The notes: a model not told the origin generated them from the letters alone. Positions 1 through 7,455 are shown, counted from the stretch's first letter. The stretch: 10,773 nucleotides of DNA from JAVBME01 sp031552765 (GCA_031552765.1 JAVBME010000004.1:1-10773); one strand, 5' to 3'. Numbers and translations are program-made.

Positions 1-89
1 ATTCTGCTTTAAATGGCCTTACGCCGGCTCAGGTTGCCGGGTTAAAGCTGACTAAAAAACAAAAACGGGAGTATTTGCTTGTGGTTTGA
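1..89 (+). CDS. C-terminal end of a DDE-type transposase (partial)
   Basis: This is the last 28 codons of a gene that begins left of the window; frame starts at base 3 and ends at the TGA at 87-89. The readable residues begin SALNGLTPAQVAGLKL, which resembles the 'RPHSALNG-TPAEVAG' tail seen just after the catalytic glutamate helix in rve-type DDE transposases and integrases (IS6, IS481 and IS3-like elements). That tail is the only evidence; the catalytic D, D and E residues lie outside the window, so the family cannot be fixed and it is unknown whether the gene is intact. No clear terminal inverted repeat could be recognised in the bases after the stop. Confidence 0.6.
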   Translation, partial: SALNGLTPAQVAGLKLTKKQKREYLLVV

Positions 90-292
90 CGGAATCCTAT
101 GGGTTTTTGTTCTATTTTTTCATGTTTACTTTACAGTGCCATAATAAGTCTCCAGCTCATCACACTTTTAACACACAAAGGCCAAACAGGCAAAGAAAAT
201 ACCCAATCTTGCGTACCTGTGTAGTACGCAGGACTGGGTATTTGGCGACCAACCTTGCTTGCCTAAATATTAACACCGAAAATTTCCAAAAG
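90..292. other. Intergenic stretch between transposase end and activator gene
   Basis: No credible gene is seen here. Bases 90-190 are AT-rich and may include the outer end of the left insertion sequence, but no boundary repeat could be identified. The only clear structure is the long hairpin at 197-243, described separately. A 116-codon reading frame through this stretch on the plus strand runs antisense into the activator gene, has no ribosome site and no family character, and is not counted as a gene. Confidence 0.5.
192..243 (-). terminator. Hairpin terminator of the sigma-54 activator gene
   Basis: A 20-base inverted repeat (arms 197-216 and 224-243, 7-base loop 217-223) matches at 18 of 20 positions. 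On either strand's RNA one of the two imperfect pairs becomes a G-U wobble and the other stays mismatched. It lies about 50 bases past the stop codon of the minus-strand activator gene. Read on the minus strand it is followed by ATTTTCTTT, a reasonable U-rich tail, so an intrinsic terminator is the likely role. The stem is longer than most terminators, so a mobile or repeated hairpin element is an alternative. Confidence 0.6.
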
Positions 293-2419
293 TCAAGATT
301 TTTTATAAATATTTTTTTCACTCATTGCCGTCTGCTCCAACCAGTGCAAAAAGACACGGCCATTATCCGACAAACGCGTACCCTGTTTTGTTTTCCCTAC
401 ATCGACAAAACCCAGGTTTTTCAATTCTTCAAGTAAAAGCCGCATCCTGTTCATCGCCACTTCATAACCGCAGGCGCAGCTCAGCAGTTCCTGCATCTTA
501 GCCCGCCCGAAGCTTCCAGCGACATTGTTTTTATCAATTATTTTTAAAGTATTCCGCGTCTCTTCTTCACCGTATCTAACGCTCAGCCGCTTATAATCAA
601 GCAAAAAGCTATCGGCAGCTGCGCCTGTTTTGACAATTTGATTCTTCAAGTCTTCCGGTAAATCATCAACATCTATAGGCAGTTTTTTGCTTGTCACAGA
701 TATATAATTCGCCAGGTTGCGCACTTCGCGTAGGTTGCCCGGCCAAGCGTACTCCTTTATACAGGCCAAAGCCGCAGGCGTAAAATCTTTCGGTGAAAAA
801 CCACCCTGTGAAAATAACCGGATGAACGCCATTATACTGTCCACCCGTTCCCGCAGCGGCGGTATACGCAATTGAAAAGCGTTGAGCCTGTAATACAGGT
901 CGGTACGAAAGCCGCCTTCCGCTATCATCTTTTTCAAATCCTTGTTGGTCGCCGCAATCACCCGCACATTGACCGGCGTCACTTTTGTATCGCCTACGCG
1001 CATAACCACCTGCTCTTCCAGCACACGCAGCAAACGGGTCTGCACGGCTACGGTGGCATCGCCTATCTCATCCAAAAATATCGTGCCGGTATGGGCCAGC
1101 TCAAACAGACCTTTTTTTCCTGTCTTGCGCGCCCCGGTAAACGCCCCTTCCTCATAGCCGAATAATTCACTTTCCACAAGGTTTTCCGGCAGGGCGGCAA
1201 AATTAACCGCCACGAAAGGATTGTTCGCCCGGCCGGAATGGTTATGGATTGATTGGGCAAACAGTTCCTTGCCTGTACCGCTTTCGCCGGTCAGAAGTAC
1301 CGTATATGGCGTTTTGGCAAACTGCTCGGCATTTTCCTTGAGTCTTTTCATAACGGGCGTATCACAAAGGATATCTTCAAACCGGTAGCGGGCAAAATGC
1401 CCCTGGTTTTTTCTAAACATCAGTTGCCTTATATGTTCATCTTTCTTTTGGATACTGCTTATCTCTCGCAGGCGGATAAGCCCCACCGCGTCCGCATTGT
1501 CCTCCAGTTTCAAATAATCTGCATAAAGCTGCTGGCCGCCTAAAGTGACTAAAGTATTTAAAGAAGATAGTTCTTTTATATTGGCTATTTCCGGGTTGTG
1601 AGCGAATATGGCGCGTACGTCATTGCCTATGGCGTTTTGCCTGCTTTGTTTGCTTATCTTCTGGGCCGCGGCGTTAAGTTCGGTCACCCGGCCAGCTGCG
1701 TCTATAGATATTATCGCCTCATCCAGCCCCTCTGTTATGGTTTCCAGTACGGATTTTAACTGCCACACGCTCAAATGCGCTTTAGCCAGTTGCTGGTACA
1801 CCTTGGCCGAGTTGTTCCTCTGCCTTTCCAAGTAACGCTCCTTGGCTTTATTGTCAAAAGAAAAAAATTCCAGGATCTTTATTATCAAGCCAGGCGAGAG
1901 CGTGTTGCACAATCCTATATCCACTTTTTTCTTTATATTCACGGGACAAAACTCCGGCGCGTCCGTGTGTATGGCAAAAGTAAAACAGGCGGCGTCTATC
2001 TGGCAGCCCTCCCAATAGGGAAAATAATTGATGTGGTTTATGCCGTATTTTTCAAGCATCTCGATAGTCTGCAAAGAGAATTTTTTCTGCGGGGTCACTA
2101 CCAATGCGTCAGTTCCCGGTGGCAGCATAAAAAGCTGTTCCAAATTTTCCGGCTCGCTTATATCCAAATCGCTCTTCAGCACCATTTCCATAGGCAGATA
2201 GAGCACAGCCTGCTCGTCGGAAATGTAATTGCTGCATAAAATAAGTTGTGGTTTATAAGAAAGCAGTTTTTTTAGCGCGGCAACATCCTCTCCCCATTGA
2301 AAGATCTCTATACCGATATTATTTTCCGTTATCGCGTCCAGCAACCGTTTGTAGCTTTCCGCATGTTTCCTGCTGGTTGTGGCAAACAGTAAACGGTTTT
2401 TGCCTGTATTGTAGTCCAT
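293..2419 (-). CDS. Sigma-54-dependent enhancer-binding transcriptional activator with atypical DNA-binding domain
   Basis: A 708-residue regulator that would use ATP to open promoters bound by sigma-54 RNA polymerase. Residues 1-190 form a sensor region I cannot assign; size and alpha/beta pattern recall PrpR-type two-lobed sensors without clear motif match. A PAS-like domain follows (about 220-315). The AAA+ domain (about 345-590) has Walker A GESGTGKE (378-385), the sigma-54 contact loop GAFTGA (425-430), Walker B TIFLDEIG (446-453) and the sensor-2 helix at PGNLREVRNL (560-569). The C-terminus (about 605-695) lacks an obvious Fis-type helix-turn-helix and looks like a winged helix: helices, then GFVDVGKTKQGTRLS as a wing. 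I place the start at the ATG at 2417-2419, seven codons inside the longest frame, because GGAGG sits six bases before it while the upstream ATG (2440) has no ribosome site and lies nearly at the predicted transcription start. It is divergent from the sigma-54 operon beginning at 2689, its likely target. Confidence 0.93.
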   Translation of the reverse strand: MDYNTGKNRLLFATTSRKHAESYKRLLDAITENNIGIEIFQWGEDVAALKKLLSYKPQLILCSNYISDEQAVLYLPMEMVLKSDLDISEPENLEQLFMLPPGTDALVVTPQKKFSLQTIEMLEKYGINHINYFPYWEGCQIDAACFTFAIHTDAPEFCPVNIKKKVDIGLCNTLSPGLIIKILEFFSFDNKAKERYLERQRNNSAKVYQQLAKAHLSVWQLKSVLETITEGLDEAIISIDAAGRVTELNAAAQKISKQSRQNAIGNDVRAIFAHNPEIANIKELSSLNTLVTLGGQQLYADYLKLEDNADAVGLIRLREISSIQKKDEHIRQLMFRKNQGHFARYRFEDILCDTPVMKRLKENAEQFAKTPYTVLLTGESGTGKELFAQSIHNHSGRANNPFVAVNFAALPENLVESELFGYEEGAFTGARKTGKKGLFELAHTGTIFLDEIGDATVAVQTRLLRVLEEQVVMRVGDTKVTPVNVRVIAATNKDLKKMIAEGGFRTDLYYRLNAFQLRIPPLRERVDSIMAFIRLFSQGGFSPKDFTPAALACIKEYAWPGNLREVRNLANYISVTSKKLPIDVDDLPEDLKNQIVKTGAAADSFLLDYKRLSVRYGEEETRNTLKIIDKNNVAGSFGRAKMQELLSCACGYEVAMNRMRLLLEELKNLGFVDVGKTKQGTRLSDNGRVFLHWLEQTAMSEKNIYKKS

Positions 2420-2448
2420 AATTACCTCCGCAATTTTCATCCACTTTT

Positions 2449-2478
2449 ATTCTACTTTATTAATAACCCAATAATCAA
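2449..2478 (-). promoter_or_regulatory. Candidate sigma-A promoter of the activator gene
   Basis: On the minus strand TTGATT (2473-2478) is followed after 18 bases by TAGAAT (2449-2454), predicting a start near 2442. This is a moderate match to the housekeeping consensus. It fits the choice of the downstream ATG (2419) as the activator start, because the upstream ATG would have almost no leader. Confidence 0.4.
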
Positions 2479-2499
2479 CCTAATATCTACTGCGCTAAA

Positions 2500-2511
2500 A
2501 TGCGTTTGCAT
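2500..2511. promoter_or_regulatory. Possible activator binding site (short palindrome)
   Basis: ATGC-GTTT-GCAT is a 4+4 inverted repeat 44 bases upstream of the -24 element. A further GCATG/CATGC pair occurs at 2508-2512 and 2527-2531. The place is right for an upstream activating sequence of the divergent regulator, but the arms are short and no second full copy is present, so this is only a candidate. Confidence 0.2.
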
Positions 2512-2554
2512 GAACAATCCGCCTCTCATGCTAAATATACAAGAATTTCTTTTT

Positions 2555-2570
2555 TGGCACGCTTTTTGCT
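2555..2570 (+). promoter_or_regulatory. Sigma-54 (-24/-12) promoter of the amidohydrolase-symporter operon
   Basis: TGGCAC (2555-2560), five bases, then TTGCT (2566-2570): an exact match to the sigma-54 consensus, with the invariant GG (2556-2557) and GC (2568-2569) separated by exactly ten bases. Transcription should begin near 2581, giving a leader of about 108 bases. The sigma-54 activator gene is transcribed divergently from the same intergenic region, which supports regulation of this promoter by it. Confidence 0.92.
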
Positions 2571-2688
2571 CTTACGAAAGCGACAGCAAGTCCATTAAAA
2601 CGGGGGGGTAAAGCGCAGGAACTGGGCGTGCCACGGCATAAGCGACCAACTTTGCCTAAGCAGCGCATAAAAACATGGAGGAGATATC

Positions 2689-3567
2689 ATGGCAAAAATA
2701 AGATGCGTGGATATGCACATCCACCCAATGACCAGGGAATATTACCAGGCGGTGAGCGTACGCCGCAACCATGCTATGGAAGATTATTTTGGTCATAGAC
2801 GGGAGGGCATGATCAAAAAGGACATTCAGCAGATAGTAACAGAACACGATGCGGAAGAAAGGCTGGATATCCAAAAAATGGTGCTTTTAGGCTGGAATAC
2901 CAGCCACGTCTGCGAGGGACTAAAATTCCCCAACGAACAACTGGCGCAAATGATAGCGGCTTACCCGGAAAAACTTATCGGCTTTTGCCAGGTAAATCCA
3001 CAGGAAGGTATCTACAACTGCGTAAAAGAAATCGAACATTGCGTAAAAGACCTCAAACTATCCGGCCTGAAGCTACATCCGCCCTTGCAGGATTTTTTCG
3101 CCAACGACCGGAATGTTTACCCGATATATGAAGCTTGCGCCGCCCTTGATATCCCGGTCATGTTCCATACCGGCTACACAGGTGTAGGCACAGGCGTGGC
3201 CGGCGGCGACGGCATCAAGCAAAAATACGGCAACCCTCTTTATGTCGATGAAGTCGCAGCCGATTTCCCCAAATTGCGTATAGTCATGGCGCACCCCAGT
3301 TGGCCTTACGAAGATATCGCCATAGGCATAACCTTGCACAAACCTAATGTTTTTATGGAGCTGTCTTCTTTCCGACCCAAGTTTTACCCTGACTCGATAA
3401 AAAAATACCTGCGCACGAAATTCTTCATCCGCAAGGCAATGTTTGGCACAGATGCCCCTTACCTCAATCTTAGAGAGTTTGTCGACGATCTTGAGGGCCT
3501 CAAACTGTCGCCGGAATATCTTGATCGCTTTATGTACGGTACAGCCGAAGAATTTTTACGTTTGTAA
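2689..3567 (+). CDS. Amidohydrolase family (COG2159-type) metal-dependent hydrolase
   Basis: A 292-residue cytoplasmic TIM-barrel enzyme of the amidohydrolase_2 family, a usual length for it. Visible metal-ligand and active-site positions in order: D-M-H-I-H at strand 1 (H10, H12), GLKLHPP (K128, H130), MFHTG (H160), VMAHPSWPY (H202) and MFGTDAPY (D255). The family contains hydrolases, lactonases and non-oxidative decarboxylases such as ACMSD; an HxH first motif is kept, so a metal-dependent hydrolase or ACMSD-like decarboxylase are both possible and the substrate is unknown. The ribosome site GGAGGAG lies six bases before the ATG. It is the first gene of the sigma-54 operon; the thiolase begins 13 bases after its stop. 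Being placed with a thiolase and a sodium symporter suggests it acts on an imported carboxylate or its early breakdown product. Confidence 0.9.
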   Translation: MAKIRCVDMHIHPMTREYYQAVSVRRNHAMEDYFGHRREGMIKKDIQQIVTEHDAEERLDIQKMVLLGWNTSHVCEGLKFPNEQLAQMIAAYPEKLIGFCQVNPQEGIYNCVKEIEHCVKDLKLSGLKLHPPLQDFFANDRNVYPIYEACAALDIPVMFHTGYTGVGTGVAGGDGIKQKYGNPLYVDEVAADFPKLRIVMAHPSWPYEDIAIGITLHKPNVFMELSSFRPKFYPDSIKKYLRTKFFIRKAMFGTDAPYLNLREFVDDLEGLKLSPEYLDRFMYGTAEEFLRL

Positions 3568-3580
3568 AAGGGGGGTAAAC

Positions 3581-4777
3581 ATGAAAGAAGCAGTATTGCT
3601 GGAGGCCGTACGCACACCTGTCGGCAGGCTGGGCGGCGCCATGAAAGACATCCAACCGGAAGACCTGTCCGCGCTGGTCATGAAAGAAACACTGGCCCGA
3701 GCCGGTATCGAAACCGGAATTGTCGATGAAATAATCTGGGGGCATGCCAAACAATCGAGCGACCAGCCCAACATCGCGCGCCTAGCCGGCCTTCTGGCCG
3801 GCATACCCGTCGAAGTTCCCGGCTATACAGTCCACCGCCAATGCGGCTCAGGCTTGCAGGCCGTCATGAACGCGGCGCAGGAGATACAGTGCGGCAACGC
3901 GGACGTAGTTTTAGCCGGCGGCGTGGAGAGCATGAGCACGGCGCCCTATTACCTGCGCAACGGGCGTTACGGTTACGGTATAGGAAACGGGGTACTGGTC
4001 GATTCTAATACCGAAGCGCAGCCGCGCTCGCAACCGATAGAAACTTACGGCAACCTGACCATGGGCATGACGGCGGAAAACCTCGCGGAAAAATATGCTA
4101 TTTCCCGTGAAGAGCAAGACTGTTTTGCTTTAAGCAGCCAAAACAAAGCGGCGCGGGCGATAAAAGACGGGGATTTTACCGCCGAAATAGTGCCTGTACC
4201 GGTAAAAAAAGGCAAACAAACAGTATCATTTGCGGTGGATGAACATCCGCGGCCAACCACAACGGCAGAGCTGGCTGCCTTAAAGCCGGTATTTAGAAAA
4301 AATGGCACAGTGACCGCAGGCAATTCCTCAGGGCGAAATGATGGGGCGTCGTCAATCCTACTGGCTTCAAGAGAAAAAGCAAAAGAACTGGGACTAAAGC
4401 CGCGGGCACGGATACTGGCCCAGGCTTCGGCGGGCGTGCCGCCGGAAATCATGGGCATAGGCCCGGCGCCGGCGACAAGAAAAGCCCTACAACGGGCAGG
4501 GCTTGCACTGGATGATATAGACTTGATAGAGCTGAACGAAGCTTTCTCCGCGCAGTCTCTGGCGGTCATAAAAGAACTGGGGCTCGAGAAAAACATAGAC
4601 AAAATAAACGTAAACGGCGGAGCTATCGCTCTTGGCCACCCTATCGGCAACTCCGGGGCCAGGATACTGGTCACCCTCCTCTACGCCTTGCAAAAACGCC
4701 GGGCGCGTTATGGCCTGGCTACATTATGCATAGCGGGCGGTATGGGCGTGGCGGTAATAATAGAAAACCTGTATTAA
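3581..4777 (+). CDS. Thiolase (acetyl-CoA C-acyltransferase)
   Basis: A 398-residue thiolase of normal length. It would cleave a 3-ketoacyl-CoA with CoA to give acetyl-CoA, or run the reverse condensation. All catalytic landmarks are seen: nucleophile C88 in HRQCGSG, the NEAFS motif, H353 in GGAIALGHPIGNSGAR, and C383 in LCIAGGMG, plus TAGNSSGRNDGAS. The frame is open upstream to 3443, overlapping the amidohydrolase, but AGGGGGGTAAAC directly before the ATG at 3581 fixes the start. It is the second gene of the sigma-54 operon. No CoA transferase, ligase or 3-hydroxyacyl-CoA dehydrogenase is encoded beside it, so the CoA-activation step must come from elsewhere. Whether it is biosynthetic or degradative cannot be told by motif; the context favours degradation. 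Confidence 0.95.
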   Translation: MKEAVLLEAVRTPVGRLGGAMKDIQPEDLSALVMKETLARAGIETGIVDEIIWGHAKQSSDQPNIARLAGLLAGIPVEVPGYTVHRQCGSGLQAVMNAAQEIQCGNADVVLAGGVESMSTAPYYLRNGRYGYGIGNGVLVDSNTEAQPRSQPIETYGNLTMGMTAENLAEKYAISREEQDCFALSSQNKAARAIKDGDFTAEIVPVPVKKGKQTVSFAVDEHPRPTTTAELAALKPVFRKNGTVTAGNSSGRNDGASSILLASREKAKELGLKPRARILAQASAGVPPEIMGIGPAPATRKALQRAGLALDDIDLIELNEAFSAQSLAVIKELGLEKNIDKINVNGGAIALGHPIGNSGARILVTLLYALQKRRARYGLATLCIAGGMGVAVIIENLY

Positions 4778-4815
4778 ATAAACGGCAAATACTACAAAAA
4801 AGGGGGGCCAGGCAA

Positions 4816-4920
4816 ATGAAATTCAACGAATCTTTTGTCGGTGTGGCTATATTTCATCTTTTGCAAATGCTGACAATTTTATACTTTGGTTATAAAGGCA
4901 GCAAAACCAACGAGAACTGA
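4816..4920 (+). CDS. Small single-span membrane protein preceding the symporter
   Basis: A 34-residue protein: a short polar N-terminus (MKFNES), one hydrophobic span at about residues 7-26, and a positively then polar tail (YKGSKTNEN). It starts at the ATG at 4816 with a GGGGGG ribosome site about nine bases upstream; a longer frame exists from 4726 but would overlap the thiolase and begins without a ribosome site. It sits 38 bases after the thiolase stop and 39 bases before the symporter, inside the operon. Short one-helix proteins encoded directly before sodium symporters are known as small accessory subunits of such transporters; by position this could be one. I do not recognise the sequence itself. 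Confidence 0.72.
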   Translation: MKFNESFVGVAIFHLLQMLTILYFGYKGSKTNEN

Positions 4921-4959
4921 TTTGTTCTTCTTTGATATCAATTTAAGGGGGGAAACGGG

Positions 4960-6537
4960 ATGGATAATATTTTTACTATAATTTTTACCGCTTTTTTGGT
5001 TCTGTACCTTGGCGTCACTTTTTGGTCCAGCCGTGGCGGCGTGACTTTGAAAGACTTTTATGTCATGGCCGGCGGCGCGCATCCTTTTTTGATCGCCGGC
5101 ACCTATGCCGCTACCTGGATAAGCGCGATAGGCATCATCGGCCTCAGCGGCATGTCCTATAAGACCGGCCCGTTGACCGGCATACTGGTATGGGGCGGCA
5201 GTATAGGATTCATTTTCTCCACATTTTGGATCGGCAACAAGCTCAGACGAATAAACCAGGTGACGCTGGGCGACTTTTTTGGCGAACGTTTCGATAGTGA
5301 TAAACTGCGCATTTGTACGGCTATCGTGACCATCTTTGGCTTAGGCTCTTACTTCATCGGACAAATCATTGGCAGCGCGATAGTCACGGAGACCCTTCTC
5401 GGCGTGCCGTACGAAGTAATGGTCATAGTAATGGTCGTAGTCTTCATGGTCATAGCTCTTGGCGCCGGCGCCAAAAGCGTAACCATAACAGACACCATCA
5501 TGATGGTAACCATAGCCGTAGCGCTCGCTTACATTTTTGCCCCCACCCTCATCGCCAACGTAGGAATAGACTCCTTTACCGCCTACGCCAAAAAAAATCC
5601 CGCCTGGTTCACATGCGGAGGCGGCGTATATACCTGGGGAACAATAATTGGCTGGCAGGTATTGTGGGCGTTGGGCAACGCAGCCAACCCTTCCGCCATT
5701 ACCCGCTGTTTCTTGGCCAAAAACTCACGTACCTGGACGCAAGCGATGATTATAGCCAGTATCATGACATTTTCCGTCATATGGTTTGTTTTCATGTCCG
5801 GCAGCACCGTACACCTGGTCAATCCTGATCTGAAAAATCCCGGCGCAGCAGTGACTTGGGGCGCCATGCACATGGTAAACCCACTCATTGGCGCTTTTGC
5901 CATCGCCGGACTGTTCGGCGCCTGCCTGTCCACCGCCTCCACCCAGATACTTACACTTTCTTTCAGCGTAGCCCGCGACCTTTACGAAAAAATCTACCGC
6001 AAAAACGCTTCGGAAAAACAAATACTGTTTGTCGCCAGGCTGTGGATAGTCATTTTCTCCCTGCTGGGCGCGGCCGTAGCCTTAAAAGGCTCTGACATGA
6101 TCGTAACTGTGGGCAATTTCGGCAGCTCAGTTTTTTCCTTCGCGTTTTTCGCCCCGCTCTTTCTCGGACTTAACTGGCGCCGTATGACTAAAGAAGGCGC
6201 CATATGGTCTATGATAGTAGGCGCTACGGTCGGCACTATACTGCACTTTGGCCCCATGTTCATGGGAAAACCATTTGCCTGGGCCGGCTGGCTGCCGCTC
6301 GGCCTGCACCCCACCATCTGGGCTACTGCCGCCTCTTTCCTGACAGCTTATTTCGTCAGCAGGAAAACCGTCAACAACGCAAAAGCGCTGGCTATATTCG
6401 ACACCTGCAACCATGTTTCCGAAGAAGAAAAACTGAGCAACTCGCAAACAAGCCTGAAACCCTACCTTATAGCGCTAGCCATATATGCCGTAGCCCAGAC
6501 CGGCGCGCTTATCTGGTTTGCCAGCAAAGTCGCCTGA
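4960..6537 (+). CDS. Sodium:solute symporter (SSS family)
   Basis: A 525-residue integral membrane protein with about 13 hydrophobic spans, the usual LeuT-fold size for the SSS (PutP/SGLT/PanF) family. Family marks include the first span ending in YLGVTFWSSR, the conserved stretch INQVTLGDFFGERF (98-111), WALGNAANPSAITRCFLAKN (236-255), and GLFGACLSTASTQ (318-329). The S324/T325 pair in the last corresponds to the Na+-site hydroxyls in this family, and VARDLY follows at 337-342. It would bring a small organic solute, likely a carboxylate or amino-acid-like compound, into the cell with Na+; the substrate cannot be read from sequence. The ribosome site is AAGGGGGG 8 bases before the ATG. It is the last gene of the sigma-54 operon, and a strong terminator follows 22 bases after the stop. 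Confidence 0.95.
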   Translation: MDNIFTIIFTAFLVLYLGVTFWSSRGGVTLKDFYVMAGGAHPFLIAGTYAATWISAIGIIGLSGMSYKTGPLTGILVWGGSIGFIFSTFWIGNKLRRINQVTLGDFFGERFDSDKLRICTAIVTIFGLGSYFIGQIIGSAIVTETLLGVPYEVMVIVMVVVFMVIALGAGAKSVTITDTIMMVTIAVALAYIFAPTLIANVGIDSFTAYAKKNPAWFTCGGGVYTWGTIIGWQVLWALGNAANPSAITRCFLAKNSRTWTQAMIIASIMTFSVIWFVFMSGSTVHLVNPDLKNPGAAVTWGAMHMVNPLIGAFAIAGLFGACLSTASTQILTLSFSVARDLYEKIYRKNASEKQILFVARLWIVIFSLLGAAVALKGSDMIVTVGNFGSSVFSFAFFAPLFLGLNWRRMTKEGAIWSMIVGATVGTILHFGPMFMGKPFAWAGWLPLGLHPTIWATAASFLTAYFVSRKTVNNAKALAIFDTCNHVSEEEKLSNSQTSLKPYLIALAIYAVAQTGALIWFASKVA

Positions 6538-6550
6538 GCTATTCCTACAT

Positions 6551-6589
6551 AAAAAAACGAAAGAGCCCGTTGGCTCTTTTGTTTTTTTA
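6551..6589. terminator. Bidirectional intrinsic terminator
   Basis: AAAGAGCC (6560-6567), loop CGTT, GGCTCTTT (6572-6579), then a T-rich run to 6588 on the plus strand. On the minus strand the A run at 6551-6557 gives a T tail. It therefore ends both the symporter operon and the convergent deaminase gene, whose stop is at 6628. Confidence 0.92.
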
Positions 6590-6627
6590 TAATGCTCGCT
6601 TAATACCCATACGGCGCCACATTTTCG

Positions 6628-7455
6628 CTACAAGTAAATTTTCACTTCCCGCCCTGTCTTCTCATACTGCCGCAAGGCGACGCCGGCGCTTTTCAGCATA
6701 CGGCGGGAGGCTTCATTCATCGGTGTGTCGCGGTATTTATCCGACAGATATACCACTTCCCTGACGCCTGCCTGGATTATCGCCTTGGCGCATTCATTGC
6801 AGGGAAACAGCGCCGTATACATCCGGCAGCCCTTGAGGGATGCCGTGGCGTTTAAAATGGCGTTAAGTTCAGCATGGCAGACATAGGGGTATTTCGTGTC
6901 GATATCCTCTCCTTGCCGGCCCCATGGATATTCGTCATCCGAACAACCGGCAGGCAGGCCGTTATAGCCGATAGCCAGTATGCGATTGTCCCCGTTCACC
7001 ACACAGGCGCCCACCCTGGTATTGGGGTCTTTGCTGCGCATAGCGGAAAAAAGCGCTATACCCATAAAATATTCGTCCCAGGAGATATATTCTTGGTATT
7101 TTGCCGCCCCTGCCATCTCCGCCATCGGTTGCTCGCCGCTTGGCGGCAGCTTCGCCGCCAGGTCCTTACTCATACCGGGCAGGTTGGCCGCCATGACCAG
7201 CGGCCCCATGTCCATACCGCCGCTATTGGCAAACAAGATGGACAGCGCGTTTACAGATGGCTGGTCGTCGGCCAGCGACTCGGCCGTCACACCGAAAAAT
7301 TCGGTTATCTTTTTCAGTTCTTTGTCGTTGGGATCTTGAAACCCTGTCTCCAAAGAATCGAGAACGGACTCGGAGATGCCCAAAGCGTCGGCCAGTTGCT
7401 CCAGCGTCAGCCCGGCCTTTATACGCAGCTCTTTTAACTTTTCATCAAAATACAT
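6628..7455 (-). CDS. XRE helix-turn-helix fused to a dCMP deaminase
   Basis: A 275-residue two-domain protein. Residues 5-63 form an XRE/Cro-type helix-turn-helix (LKELRIKAGLTLEQLADALG, then SESVLDSLETG). A less conserved linker with several Gly, Met and Pro residues follows (about 66-122). Residues 124-275 are a zinc deoxycytidylate deaminase: WDEYFMGIALFSAMRSKDP, VGACVV, GYNGLPAGCSDD, the catalytic HAE (194-196) and the zinc cysteines of PCNEC (C219, C222). The second domain should convert dCMP to dUMP, feeding thymidylate synthesis. Typical bacterial dCMP deaminases have no DNA-binding domain, so the fusion suggests self-regulation or a nucleotide-responsive regulator. One continuous frame with GGGGAG before the ATG at 7455 argues against an assembly artefact. 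It lies 54 bases downstream of the acyl-CoA dehydrogenase, with a hairpin between, and no separate promoter was found. Confidence 0.9.
   Translation of the reverse strand: MYFDEKLKELRIKAGLTLEQLADALGISESVLDSLETGFQDPNDKELKKITEFFGVTAESLADDQPSVNALSILFANSGGMDMGPLVMAANLPGMSKDLAAKLPPSGEQPMAEMAGAAKYQEYISWDEYFMGIALFSAMRSKDPNTRVGACVVNGDNRILAIGYNGLPAGCSDDEYPWGRQGEDIDTKYPYVCHAELNAILNATASLKGCRMYTALFPCNECAKAIIQAGVREVVYLSDKYRDTPMNEASRRMLKSAGVALRQYEKTGREVKIYL

Noticed and set aside
86..436. 116-codon plus-strand frame at the left end
   Set aside because: It spans the terminator hairpin and runs antisense into the 3' end of the activator gene, without ribosome site.
245..2658. Shared word GCGACCAAC-Y-TTGC at about 245-258 and 2642-2655
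   Set aside because: A 14-base match with one mismatch, no symmetry and no consistent position relative to promoters; probably chance or codon-independent coincidence, and only two copies.
2627..2688. GTG-initiated frame in the operon leader
   Set aside because: Its residues are very basic and low in hydrophobic content, it overlaps the amidohydrolase in another frame, and the G run is too far from the GTG to serve as its ribosome site.
4045..4674. 209-codon minus-strand frame inside the thiolase gene
   Set aside because: It is the antisense shadow of a complete thiolase with all catalytic motifs; composition is low-complexity Ser/Ala/Pro without family likeness.
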